Positions 1 through 12,430 of a stretch of DNA of 20,000 nucleotides are shown here, one piece after another. Below the pieces are notes generated by a model. It was not told the origin of the DNA, ran no database searches, and saw nothing but the letters and a program-made list of their open reading frames with translations. Position 1 is the first letter of the stretch. Each line of letters begins with the position of its first letter. This DNA comes from Anaeromyces robustus (taxonomy: Eukaryota > Neocallimastigomycota > Neocallimastigomycetes > Neocallimastigales > Neocallimastigaceae), in assembly GCA_002104895.1 (NCBI GenBank), contig MCFG01000206.1:2501-22500 (forward strand). The letters run 5' to 3'. A program made the translations under genes and the position numbers.

Positions 1-999
1 GTAGAGTATTCTTAAAGATATGGGGATGTAATATGTTTTAAGAAAAATTTATAAAGTTATAAAATATAATTTTATTCATAAATCATAAAATAAAATATAT
101 TCATAAATTGTAATATTATTTTTAACTATTACTATTATATATTGTATATTAAGTGTATAACTATCATAGTCGATTTATTAGATTAGAATATAATAATATA
201 TATAAAATATTAATACACAAATAATGTAATATTTCATATTATTAATATTTTAACTATCAAACATATAATTAGAAATACTGATTTTATTGATATAAAAAAG
301 TTTTTTTCATATATTATTAATGATATATTAATTAATATATATTTCAATTTTTTTAGAAGTAAAATATTATTTTAAATTATTCTATACATTTTAACCGAAG
401 AATTTTTTTTAAAAATGTATATTTCATAATAACAAAAGTAAAAAATCAAAAAAATTATGGTTTTCGTTTAAACTGTATTAAATATAAAAAAAATATTATT
501 TGTAATAAACTTAGGTAAATAACAATAAAATAAAAATAAAAAATCAAAACAAAAAAAAGTTAAAATTATATTCTATTAAATAAACTTTAAAAATTTTAAA
601 TATTTTTTTTTATCAAGAAAAAAAAAATTTTTTTTTCAAATAAAAGAAAAATAAAATAAAAAATAATATATAAAAATTGAATAATATAAGTAAAAGAAAA
701 AAAAGAAACAGATAAAGTAGTAAATAAATGTAATTATTTATTACTTAATGCTTAAATTTTATATAGTTTTTTTGTATAATTATTTATTAAAGGTTTTTTT
801 AATTTTTTGAACTATTTTTTTTTTTTTTTTTTTTTTTTTTTTGAAATATATAAGTATTTACTATAAAAATTCCCATAAAAATTAAGTACAAATATAATTT
901 TGGTTAAAGCAAAAAAAAATTTTTAAAATATATTAGATTATATGCATTATTAAATATTTATTTATAAAATATAGAATAATATTATAATACGGAAATAAA
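1..999. other. A/T-rich region upstream of IFT88
   Basis: I see no gene here. The stretch is almost pure A/T with many A- and T-runs, including a 28-base T run at 815-842. No reading frame has coding-like composition. The last few hundred bases must hold the IFT88 promoter and 5' leader, but I cannot point to a specific element. The translation start at 1000 follows an A-rich context (ggaaataaaATG). Confidence 0.6.
815..842. repeat. 28-base poly(T) tract
   Basis: An uninterrupted T run lies about 160 bases upstream of the IFT88 start codon. Homopolymer tracts of this kind are common in very A/T-rich fungal intergenic DNA and may exclude nucleosomes from the promoter. That role is inference only. 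Confidence 0.8.
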
Positions 1000-3900
1000 A
1001 TGTCTTCAACAAATATTCCTTTATCAGAAAGTAAAGGAAGTATGAATAATATATATAATTCATCTGTTGATGATGATCTTTATTCCTTCAATTCAAAAAG
1101 ATCAAATAGCTATACATCAAGTTATAAAAATTCTGGAATTGAAAATCTTGGAGGAAGTATTGGAGGAGTAGGTGGAATTGGACTTGGTGTAAATGTTGCG
1201 CAAGATCCTATTATTCCTTCAACAAGTAACAGAAATCGGATTAATACAGCAATGGGTGGAGGTACTAATTCTGCAAGACCAATGACATCTGTCCGTGCTG
1301 CGGGTTTTTCACGTCAAGGAAAAGGTACCGGATCAACATCTCATGGAGGATTTGATCCTTTTAATCAAGCAGGTAATTATAATGATAAAGATATATATAC
1401 TAAGATTATTTTTTATTATTACTATTATTATTACTATTATTATTATATTATATAGTTTTTTATTAATATATAAGTATAAATTATTAAATATATAAAATGT
1501 ATTTTGCTTTTATAGGTTATATATCAAGTTCCAATGAAAAACCTCCATCACCAACTCCAGAAGAACAAATTAAAACATTAGAAAAAAAAATTAATCAAAT
1601 TGTTGAAGAAAGTACATTATATTTATCAGGTCCAAATCCAAATATTCAACTTGCATTAGAAAAAGCTAAAGACGCAGCTAAAAAAGAAAGATTATTAGCA
1701 AAACAAAGAGAGCAAATGGGATTTGGAGACCAATTAAATTTAGATTTAACATATTGTGCTCTTTTTACATTAGCAAATTGCTATCATGCAAATAAAATGT
1801 ACCATGAAGCTTTAAATACTTATACCATAATTGTTAAAAATAAAATGTTTAATCAAGCTGGAAGACTTCGTGTTAATATGGGTAATATATATTTTGAACA
1901 AAAAAAATATCCACAAGCAGTAAAAATGTATAGAATGGCTTTAGACCAAATATCAAATGCTAATAAGGAAATAAGGTTAATAACAATACTGATATAAAAT
2001 ACCTAAAATAATATTAATATTAATTATATAAAGATAACATTTATGAAGGATAAATAATACTTAGATATTGTTTTTTAATATATTAAATTATATTTACTAT
2101 GTAAATTTATTTTTTAATAATAAGATTAAGAATAATGAGAAATATTGGAAATGCATGTGTTAAAATGGCTCAATTTCAAGATGCTATAACATCATATGAA
2201 ACTGTTATGGAAACTATTCCTGATTTTCAAACAGGTATTTTTATTATTTTAAATTTTAAATATTTTTTTTTCATAAATTTAACATTTATATATATTTTTT
2301 CAAACATAATATAAATAAACAGGATTTAATCTTGTTTTATGCTATTTTGCACTTGGAAATAGCGAAAAAATGAAAAAAGGCTTTCAACAATTAGTATTTA
2401 TCCAACCTAACTGTATTGAACAAAACGATGAATTAGGATCATTATCAAAGGATGAATCAATAGAAGATCATGAGGTTTTCAATGAAGATAATTTAAGAGC
2501 ATTAGCTAGAGAAAAGTAAAATAAATATAATGAATAATTTTTTTATCATTATATTTAAATAAATTAAAAAATATTTTTATTTAAAAATATATTTACATTT
2601 TTAATATAATTTTATAGAAAACAAATTGCACATAAGTATATAAATCTTGCTGCGAAACTAATTGCACCTGTAATAGAAGAAACATTTTCTCTTGGATATG
2701 ATTGGGTTGTTGAAACTATTAAAAGTTCACCTAATTCAGAAATTGCTAACGAATTAGAAATCTCTAAAGCTATACAATATTTAAAATCAAAGAAATTCGA
2801 TTTGGTATATTAATTAATGATCTATTTTAATATAATAATATATGCTCTTACATTAATTATTCAATATTATTATAATAATATATAGGCTATCGAAACTCTA
2901 AAATCATTTGAAAATAAAGATAAAGTTATGCTTGGAACAGCAGCTACTAATCTATCTTTCTTATACTTCTTAGAAGGTGATTACAAACAAGCTGAAAAAT
3001 ATGCAGAAATTGCAATCAATAATGATAGATATAATGCAAAAGCATTAACAAATAAAGGTAATTGCCTTGCTCAAAAAGGTGAATATGAAAAAGCAAAAGA
3101 TTATTATCAGGAAGCTATAAATGTTGATGCATTTTGTGCTGAGGCTATATATAATACTGGATTAATATGTAAAAAAATGAATAATATAAAAGAATCTCTT
3201 CAATGGTATGAAAAATTACATGCAATTCTTCGAAATAATTCAGAAGTCATTTTCCAAATTGCAGATTGGTAAAATAATATGTATAATATAAATGAATATT
3301 TTTATTTTATATCATATTGTTTTATTTATATATATATATTGTATTTATTATTATTCTTATTATTATTATAGTTATGAAAGATTAAACAATTTACAACAAG
3401 CTATCGAATGGTACAATATATTAATATCAGTAATTCCAACAGATCCGGGAGTATTAGCTAAATTTGGTTCATTAGCAATGAAAAAGGGTGATAAAACACA
3501 AGCTTTCCAACATTATTCAGAAGTATTATTAATATGAAAATAAAATATACATATTTTGCAATAAAATAATAATTTAATCATTATTAATATTTATATTATT
3601 ATTTTTTAATTGAACATATATTATATAGTCATACAGATATTTCCCATGCATTATTTCAGTTATAGCATGGCTTGGTGCTTATTATGTTGATTGTCAAGTG
3701 TATGAACAAGCAGTATTATATTTCGAATGTGCCTCAACAATTCAACCAAAAGAAATAAAATGGCAGTTGATGATAGCAAGTTGTTATAGAAGAAGTGGCA
3801 ATTATCAACATGCTTATGAAAAATATAAAAAAATACATGAACAATTCCCTGATAATGTTGAATGTTAGTGAAAATTTATATTCTCATTCAAAAATATATT

Positions 3901-4475
3901 TTATGATAAAGCATAATTAATTGTAATTTATTAATACATAATTATCGTTGTTCAATAATTTTTTAAATTTTATACATAGGTTTAAGATTCTTGGTAAGAA
4001 TAAGTACAGATTTAGGAATGAAAGAAGTTCAGGAATATGTAAATAAATTATCTAAATTAAAAGCTATATCTAATAGTGGAAGTTTAAATAATATTAGTAA
4101 TAGTGATATAAATGATTCTATAAATCAATCAAATATGAAAATAGATAAGCCAATTTCAAATAATGTAGGAAAGAGTATAGGTAAAATAATCATATATTAA
4201 ATTAAATTAAACATATTTATTCATTAATTTATAATATATTAAAACATATATAATATATATATTTTATATTATATAGAATCATTATCTCAAAAAACATATA
4301 AATTTAATTCAACCCAGGTAAATATTATATAAATATAAATAAAAAACACATTTTTAAAATAATAAATCTTATATATATATTTTTTTTATTAAAATATAAT
4401 AATTTTTAATGCTATAAGAATAAAAGTGATGAATTAGATTTTGATGATGATGTAGTTTCTTTACTTCCTGATTAG
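1000..4475 (+). CDS. IFT88: Intraflagellar transport protein IFT88 (TPR protein, IFT-B complex)
   Basis: This is a tetratricopeptide-repeat subunit of IFT complex B, which moves cargo along the axoneme to build flagella. Exons: 1000-1372, 1516-1975, 2125-2234, 2323-2515, 2618-2804, 2886-3268, 3372-3522, 3629-3863, 3980-4180, 4277-4317, 4419-4475. Every junction is GT-AG and keeps frame, giving 796 aa against roughly 820-830 in animals. The Gly/Ser-rich N-terminus carries RPMTSVRAAGF (93-103), a hallmark of the family. It is followed by a helical stretch with LEKKINQIVEES and then TPR helices. The exon 6 product has clear repeats (GDYKQAEKYAEIAI, GEYEKAKDYYQEAI). Further IFT88-like stretches are EWYNILISVIPTDPG, SGNYQHAYEKYKKIHEQFP and TDLGMKEVQEYVNKLSKL. 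The tail is acidic and ends in VVSLLPD. Several TPR proteins look alike, but the N-terminal motif and the colinear match make IFT88 secure. Exact ends of the small exons 10 and 11 are less sure. Confidence 0.95.
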
Positions 4476-4943
4476 TCATTTTTAAATAGTTTCAATACTC
4501 TAAATAAAATAAATTATAACTTTATAACCATATATATGTATTTAATATATTTTTATTTTTTCAATTTTAATATTTTAACATAAACAATAAATTACACATA
4601 GATCATGCTATAAACTTTTTATTATCTTAATACTATATATAATTTATTTTTATTAATATAAAAATAAATCTGTATACTCTTATTATAAAATACTAATAAT
4701 AAATGAAAAAATAAATTCTATTAAATATTTTTAAACATTCTATTCATTTAATATATATGTTTAAAATTTATTTATTAATTTACTTATTTATTTAAATAAA
4801 AATCATTGAAAAAAGTAATATTTTAAATATTTTCATTTATATATACATATATATACTATGAACTTTCCACCTCTTTCTTTTTGCTTTTTTTACTATTATT
4901 TAATTAAAAATGAGTTAGATATTATAATTTATTAAAAAATTAA

Positions 4944-4974
<31 letters not shown>

Positions 4975-5013
4975 ATATAATAATAAAACTATTAAATAAA
5001 ACTAATAATATAT
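4476..5013. other. Convergent intergenic region between IFT88 and the RasGAP gene
   Basis: The 3' ends of two genes face each other across about 540 bases. I see no gene. The region is A/T-rich and must hold both polyadenylation regions, with several AATAAA-like strings on each strand. A TAAA microsatellite lies near its right end. Confidence 0.6.
4944..4977. repeat. (TAAA)n microsatellite
   Basis: About eight tandem TAAA units lie just beyond the stop codon of the RasGAP gene on the opposite strand. The tract probably falls within its 3' untranslated or terminator region. Confidence 0.85.
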
Positions 5014-8000
5014 TTACCCAAAGAATTTTTGCATCCAATTTTTAGAATCTTTATTTAGATTTTCATTTGTTAATAATTGTATATTATTAACAAATTTATT
5101 ATATATTTCATCAGCGAGCTATATAAATGAAAAAATTATTTTTTTATATTATTAATTATTTTATACTTTTTTTAAAAATAATATGTTATTTTTTGTATAG
5201 ATTTAAAAAAAATTACTTGTCTTTCTTTAAAAGATTTTGAGTTGGCAACAAATTCACGCATTTCATTATTAATTCTTAAAAATTTCTTTGAAATAAAATC
5301 AATTATTTCATCAAAACCATTAAGATCCTCTTTATATTCATATGGACAATTATCTGACAAAGATATATTACCAGGTGTACATACTGCTTGATTAGTAATA
5401 GTTAATTTTGATTTTCTTGATACAATGGAATGAGTATCTGAGTTATCATTTGGGTTAGCACTTCTAGGCGAAAACATATATGTATGATCTGCTGTTATTG
5501 GTGAAAAAAATCCTTCAATATCATGTTCATTGACTATTTCTCTATCACCATACATAAGTGTACTATATACAGGTGAACTTAAAGAAACAAAAGATTTATA
5601 TGATGGTGATATAACATTAACAGAATTATTATAATTATTGTTGTTGTTATATGGAGAAGTTAAATTAGAATTTATAGGAGATGTATAAATATTTGATGAT
5701 GAATTTTGAGGTATATTATTTGGATCATAATTAAACTTAGTTTGTATTCTTAATGTTGGAGTAATAGAATGATTAGAATTATGAATATTTTGAGAACTAT
5801 CTGAAGAAATTTTTTTACCATTATTATCAATAACATTAATAATATTTTTACTAACAATTTTTTCAGTATTTGAACGATTTGGCAAATTATTCTCATTAAG
5901 ATCACTAGTTTCTTCTTTTGAATACCTTTTATTATCGTTATCTAATATTATTATAGAATTAGTTTTTTTAGGACTTTTTTTAACATCACTCAAATTAGGT
6001 TCCACAGTTGGTGTTATAATTATCTGCTGATTTTTATTCTCTTGCTCTGTTGTTGGCGAACTTATATTTAACTTTGAAAAATTTAAACTTTTAATAAAAT
6101 CTTTTTCTCTCTCTTTTTAAAAATAATTATTATAAAAATGAAATATTTAATTTTAATTATTTTTAAAATATCAATTTATTTATATTAATTATTATTCATT
6201 ATATTATTAAAATTTATTTATTAATATATATATATTATATAAATATATACCTATAAATAAATTTGTACTATTAAAAATAGAATTTGTTGTTTTATTTTTT
6301 AATTGTAATAAATTTTGAGGTATATTTTCTTGTATTATTGTTTCATCCTTCTAAAGTTTGTTAATTGAAATATATAAAATATATTAATTAAATAAAAAAA
6401 AACATATAGAATATTAATATTCTATTTTTTTATTATTTACATATTTACATCATTTTTATTTGGCATAATTGTCCAAGAAATAAATTCTTGTAAATCAAAT
6501 TTTTTTTCATGTAAAAAGTTATTAAAACAAGTCATATATTGTTCTTTTCCACCAAATTCGACATCATTGCACATTGCAGTTAAAACTTTGCCACATAAAA
6601 TTAAACCTCTTCTATAATCCATTGATAACTTATCTGGTACAATTTTATATATATCTGGTGATGTTATTGCTTTTTAAAATTATTTATATAATATTTTCAA
6701 TTATATTATATATATATATAGAGAAAAAATTTTAATTTATAGATAATTATATATTTGAAAATGTATATTTATGTTAAATAAATTTTATTTATATATTAAA
6801 ATAGTTTAGATTGATTTTATCATCAAATATACCTGGAATAAAAAATCTCAAAAATAGCAATGTACCAATAATTATACTTTGAATAGAGGATTCTTCATTT
6901 GCATGATAAGATTCTCCTTTATTTTCAGAACTTTCATCAAATGTAATATCATTATCATCAGCCAGATAATTTCCTACACTGGCTTCTTTAAATGTTGGTA
7001 TAAATAATCGAATACTTGAACAAGAAAGGGTTGATGATGACAGATCACTTTCTGTTGATGAGTAACTACTTAATGAATCTTCTTCTATTTCTTTATCTGT
7101 AGCATTTATTGGTATTTGTAACATTACTTTATTTAATACCATAGAAGTTGGTGTTTTTAATGTATATGCATCGTTTAACCCTGACGAATTTGAAGTTTTA
7201 TTACTATGACTATCGGATAAATTTTGTAATGAATCTTTGACTTGTTTAGTATTGATTGATAAATTTAATGTATTACGCTTACTATTCTTTTTTTTATCTT
7301 TTCTTTTTTTCTTATTAGAATCATCTTCTGTAATATCCTCTTCAGATGAATTACCATTTCCAAAATCACTTATACTATTATTTTCATCAACATTTCCAAT
7401 AAAAATTTCTTCATCAAAAACATATAACATATTAGGTGAGAAAAAAAAGTTATCTTCTTCATAAATCTTTTGAATAACATATGCTAATGATTGACAAATA
7501 GATTTAAAACCATTAGGCATAAAATTTTTAGATGATGTTATAGCTTTTAATAATAAAATGCAAGATTTCTCTATATTTTGAGTATTTTCTTTTAATATAA
7601 TATCAGTTTGCTTTTTAACTTCTTCTTTATCAATACTATTATCTTCACTTTCTTCAATAATTTCATTATTATTTTCTATATTTGATTCATTATTAGAATT
7701 TTTTTTCTTTTCTTTCATTTCATTAATAACTTGATTTTCAACTTTTAACGGATCAATTTCGCACTTATATACCATAGGTAAAATTGATTTCATAGGATCT
7801 GAAAGAGTTGCAACTAAATAATCATGACCATTTTCTTTTGTATAATTATTTAGTAACATAATTGGTATACTTTTATGTATTTAAAATAAAAATATTTTTT
7901 TACATTAATTATAATTACATTAATTATTTAAATAAATAATATTTATTATTTATTACCTATTGTCTCTTAATAAATCTGTTATATTTTTTCTTTTATTTTC

Positions 8001-8597
8001 TATATACAAAATTTTATTAAATGTATATATTATTTTATGAATTTAATTATTTTTTCATTATTATTATAATTAAATTAGAAATAAGAATAATAAAAATTTA
8101 ATGGAAATTTATAATTAATGATCATCCATAATTTATATTTTAAAACTATCTTTTAAATAAATATAAATAAATACCAAAGTGTGCTACTTTATTCATTAAT
8201 AACATAATAATAAAATTTTCTTCTGTAATAAATTTCTTTTGTTCATTAACATATTTTATTACATTTAATATGGGATTTGAAAGTTGTGATACTGATTCAT
8301 TAAATACTAATGTACTACATAACATTAAAAATAAACAATTGACTTTTTCTATCCCAAAATTTATAAATAATAATTTAAATATTTCCTTTTTAATATCACC
8401 AATACTTCTTTCCTTATTTTCTTTAGGTTTTTTCTAATTAATAAAAATTATAATAATTATATATAATTACAATTAATTATTATAATAAATAAATATATAT
8501 ATATATATTGAAAAAATTAGTTATAATTGTTTTAATTATAAATAAGTACAATTTTTTTCTTAAATAATGTATTATGAGAATTCAAATTTTTATGCAT
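5014..8597 (-). CDS. Ras GTPase-activating (RasGAP) domain protein
   Basis: RasGAP proteins switch Ras-family GTPases off by speeding GTP hydrolysis. Exons in gene order: 8550-8597, 8175-8433, 7957-7999, 6833-7869, 6449-6669, 6251-6350, 5217-6112, 5014-5118. All joins are GT-AG and in frame, giving 902 aa. The start at 8597 (a 16-residue exon) is the least certain part. GAP landmarks appear in order. DLLRDNS has the candidate arginine finger at R114. It is followed by NGHDYLVATL, CEIDPLKV (cf. CEVDP), the FLR signature LLFLRFFIPAITSP (FLR at 456-458), and RRGLILCGKVL with NDVEFGGKEQYM (482-510). Two low-complexity, charged insertions split the domain, the larger about 170 residues before the FLR motif. 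After residue 540 the protein is Asn/Ser-rich and probably disordered, ending in a short helical stretch. No C2, PH or Sec14 domain is visible, so I do not assign it to neurofibromin, IRA or another subfamily. Confidence 0.88.
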
Positions 8598-9351
8598 TTT
8601 GTTGTATTATTATATAATATTTTAATAAAATTTTATTAAGGTATATCAAAATTAAAGCTAAATAAATGAAGTATTAGAATAAAACGATAATTAAATAAAT
8701 TATATGGTATATTATAATATACTAGTTAAAAAGCAATTAATTGCGTAATAATAAGTATTTATTTATATATTTTTTGGCAATTTATCAATAAAACAAAAAT
8801 TGTTCAATAATATATTGATTAAAATTTAAATAGAAATATATTTAATTATTATACATATTCTGTATAAAATTTATATAATATATAAATATATATATTTTTT
8901 ATTTTCATTTTTGGTATATTATAGAATGTTATATAATATTATCCTTAATAGTATGATTCATTCTTTAATATTATATCAATTGTAAAATATATATTGATAA
9001 TATTTATATTACAAACAAAAAACAATTACAAATAAGGAAAAAAAAATTATTTAAATTGGTAAAGGAAATCTTTAACAGAAAAAATTTTTTCAATCATTAT
9101 TTTTATAATTAAACTATTATTGGAAACTTTATTTTATATGAATATAAAAAATTTTATTTATTAATAAATATTAGAATAAATCCTTACATGTATTTATGAA
9201 AAAAAAAAAAAATATTCTACATAATTTTAGGAAAATAAAATGATTTTAATAATATTTACTATAATAAAAAGAATATTTATATGCTGTTTTTATATAAAAG
9301 AAATATATAAATTAATAGATTTTATTCATTTTTATCATTTTTTTACTATTT
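8598..9351. other. Intergenic region upstream of the RasGAP gene
   Basis: Nothing here looks coding on either strand: stop codons are dense and the sequence is near-pure A/T. It should contain the RasGAP promoter (reading left) and the 3' end of the small reading frame at 9352-9801. An extra 5' exon of the RasGAP gene cannot be excluded. Confidence 0.55.
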
Positions 9352-9801
9352 TTAATATTTATTAAACATATTGGTAAGTGAGTAATAACAAAGTATTATT
9401 TTTTGTATATAAATATTATATAATAACATAAATTTAAATTTTTTCATATAGAAGTAATTTAAAATATTGAGCTTATATCTTTGACTATATATACATAATG
9501 TTAGTACTAATTTCATTTTTTTATTACGAATAACATCTGAAGTGTTTGATATAATATTTTTCATTTCATTTTTTTTATTTTGATATGCCATTTTAATTAT
9601 ACTCATTTGATTGATTATTTTTAATAGATAAAGCATTATTCCATAACTTAGAGCATACTTTAATTTTATTTTAATATGAGGATAATAATTTAATAAAAAC
9701 TTTGTAAGTTTTATTCGTTGATATAAAGAATTAAAATGATATCGGTATATAGAATATCCTAATATAGATTGAGATAGAATATTATTATTTATTAGATCCA
9801 T
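9352..9801 (-). CDS. Hypothetical intronless protein, 149 aa
   Basis: I do not recognise this protein. The frame opens with ATG in an A-rich context (ctaggaaaaATGG) and runs 149 codons to TAA. It is visibly less A/T-rich than the flanking DNA, which argues that it is or was coding. The product is strongly basic and rich in Tyr, Ile, Leu and Lys. Alternating hydrophobic and basic stretches (residues about 30-65 and 95-140) suggest amphipathic helices rather than clean membrane spans. There is no signal peptide or Cys pattern. Unlike its five multi-exon neighbours it has no intron, which fits a young orphan gene, a fragment of an older gene, or a chance frame. Short coding-like islands lie to its right at 9932-10270. 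Confidence 0.45.
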   Translation of the reverse strand: MDLINNNILSQSILGYSIYRYHFNSLYQRIKLTKFLLNYYPHIKIKLKYALSYGIMLYLLKIINQMSIIKMAYQNKKNEMKNIISNTSDVIRNKKMKLVLTLCIYSQRYKLNILNYFYMKKFKFMLLYNIYIQKIILCYYSLTNMFNKY

Positions 9802-10482
9802 TTTTCCTAGATTCGTAATTTAATAATAAATTTTAGTAAGAATTTTTATAACATATTTATATCTAAATTATAGTCTAAAATATAAATTTTATTAATTATA
9901 AAATTACATTTTAGTTATTTAGTTATTTAATATGATTATTCCACCGGGTATATATTTTTATCTTGAAATAACAAATTCCAATTGAATATTATTCTTTAAT
10001 GATTATCCACAATATAATCCAATAATTTACAATTATATATATATATATATATATTTTATATATGTTTATATTTTCACATTAAAAATGTACATTAAAAGTC
10101 ATAATAACGGTGTAAATATACTATTAAATTAAATCTGTTAATATTATTATTATATTTATTTTTATAATGCTAAATCTGTTAAGAGTAGTTGTAGCTACGT
10201 TATGTTTTTTTTTTGTTCATTAAAATAAAGTCTAAAATGAATATGTACAATTTTTTCCTTTCAAAACCTTAAATTAAATTTAATCTATAAATATATATAA
10301 TAGTTTTTTTTTATATGTCATAAAATTATAAAGTTTTTATTAACTTTTAAATCTTATAGTAATAAATATATTATGGAAAAAAAAGTATAAATAAAAATTT
10401 AATTTATATTACAAGATTTAATTAAATTTATTATATCCACAATTTATAATTGGAGATTTAATTTTATATTCAATTATAATAT

Positions 10483-10577
<95 letters not shown>

Positions 10578-10964
10578 TATTTATTTATTTATTTATTTAT
10601 TTATATTTATTTATTTATTTATTTATATTATATTTATTTATATTTATTTATATTTATTTATATTTATATATATTTATTTATATATTTATATATATACTTA
10701 TTTATATATTTATTTATTTATTTACTTATTTATTTATTTATTTATTTGTATTTTATTGAAATTTAATTTATATAATATAAAAAAATTAACTTTTTTTTTA
10801 TAAATTATAATATTAATGTTTTTTATTTATATATATATTTTTTAAATAAAAATAATATAAAAATATATGTTTTAAATTTTACTACGCGAAGTTTAAAAAA
10901 AATATATTTTTTAACTTTTTCTTTTATTATATCTATTTAAAATATAATAACAAAAATAATAATA
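9802..10964. other. Long intergenic region upstream of the CatSper-like gene
   Basis: No complete gene is visible. Between 9930 and 10275 a few short islands are richer in G+C than their surroundings and contain brief open frames. The rest is A/T-rich, dominated by the TTTA repeat at 10481-10747. The promoter of the CatSper-like gene should lie just left of 10965; it includes a less A/T-rich patch around 10882-10892 (ctacgcgaag). Confidence 0.55.
10481..10747. repeat. (TTTA)n tetranucleotide microsatellite
   Basis: About 267 bases consist almost only of TTTA/ATTT units. Roughly the first 98 bases (10481-10578) are perfect. To the right the array decays into TATTTA, TATATTTA and TTTACTTA variants. 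It ends about 220 bases before the CatSper-like start codon. Slippage expansion followed by decay at the right end is the simple explanation. Confidence 0.95.
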
Positions 10965-12193
10965 ATGAGCAGTGATTATATTGATGATGAAAGTAATAAA
11001 AATAATTCAACACCAGTTATTTCAAATATAAAACAAAGAAATGGTACACTAAGACAGAAAATTGGACTTGATATAGAATTAACAGCACCGGCTTTTTCAC
11101 TGGTACATATAAATATATTATTAAAAAATGGATTAATATTTTTAAAAAATACAAATGATAATAATAAAAATAATAATAATTATATAACTATAATAATAAT
11201 AATTTTTCATTAATAAAAATGATATTGATTATATAAATCAATTTATATCAATCATATACAAATATATATAATAAAAGCCTGGTATTTTAGATAAACGAAT
11301 ACATGATTATAGAATACCAGTTGCAGCAGAAAGTTTAGATGAGAATTTGTCTAATCCAAATCTTGATATAAAAGAAAATGACAATCCTGAAATTATAAGA
11401 GAAATTTATAATATACCTCAAATTTATAATGAACAAACAGAAGAAAATAATAAAAAAGCAAAAGCTTTTGAAGAGCAATTAAATAATTATCAATTTTATA
11501 TACCAGAAATGGATATTAAAAGTGATGAAAATGTGTAAATATAATTAACATTCATTTATAAATTATAAATAATATAATTAACATTCATTTATAAATAATA
11601 TAAGAAGAAAAATTATAATATATATAAGAATATTAACACATTCAAAATTATATTATATAAAAGAGATTCATACAATAAAGTTAGATATCTTTTTTTCAAT
11701 AATTCTATGAAAAATGTTAGTGTATAGATTTTTTGAGTATTGATATTCTTAATTATAATAATATTTATAATGTATTTATTTTATTTATTTAATATAATAT
11801 ATTTTATTTATGAAAAAACTATCTTTGTAAAAATTTTAAAATTATAATTATATATAATATAGAATCTTTCAATATTAAGACAAAAAAATTTAAAATTTTC
11901 AGATATTGTTGATGTCGATTATGCTTATTACGATGATTATGTAAAAGAAAAACTTGCGACACGTTTAGAAGAATCAAATTATTTTAGATATACAATGTGT
12001 ATTGTTGTTATTTTAAATTGTGTATTAATTGGACTTCAAACTGATGAAGGTCTTGTAAGTATTTAAAAGCTATTATTTCTATTATTACTATTATTACTAT
12101 TGATTATTACTATTGATTATTACTATCGATTATTACTATTTATTATTACTATCGATTATTACTATTTATTATTACTATTATCATTACTATTAC

Positions 12194-12284
<91 letters not shown>

Positions 12285-12399
12285 ATTATAGTTATTTTTG
12301 AACACATTTATTTACTTTTATAATTAATATCTAATTTATTATTATCATTACCAATACCGACACCATTAATATTAACAACAATAACAACAACAACAACAA

Positions 12400-12430
<31 letters not shown>

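Noticed and set aside
1000-4475. Assignment of the TPR gene to O-GlcNAc transferase or an APC/C subunit
   Set aside because: The RPMTSVRAAGF motif and the colinear TPR sequence match IFT88, and there is no catalytic domain.
5172-6005. Separate gene starting at 6005
   Set aside because: The apparent start is GTG inside a longer exon; upstream codons and splice sites join it in frame to the RasGAP gene.
7237-7464. Open frame on + opposite the RasGAP exon
   Set aside because: It is the antisense shadow of the Ser/Lys/Asp-rich insertion in the RasGAP gene; the - strand frame carries the conserved motifs.
10481-10747. Possible CRISPR-like array
   Set aside because: The units are a four-base microsatellite with no spacers, in a eukaryotic genome.
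12100-12301. Long open frames reading as poly-Leu and poly-Tyr
   Set aside because: They are translations of the TTA/ATT triplet array inside a spliced intron, with no coding composition.
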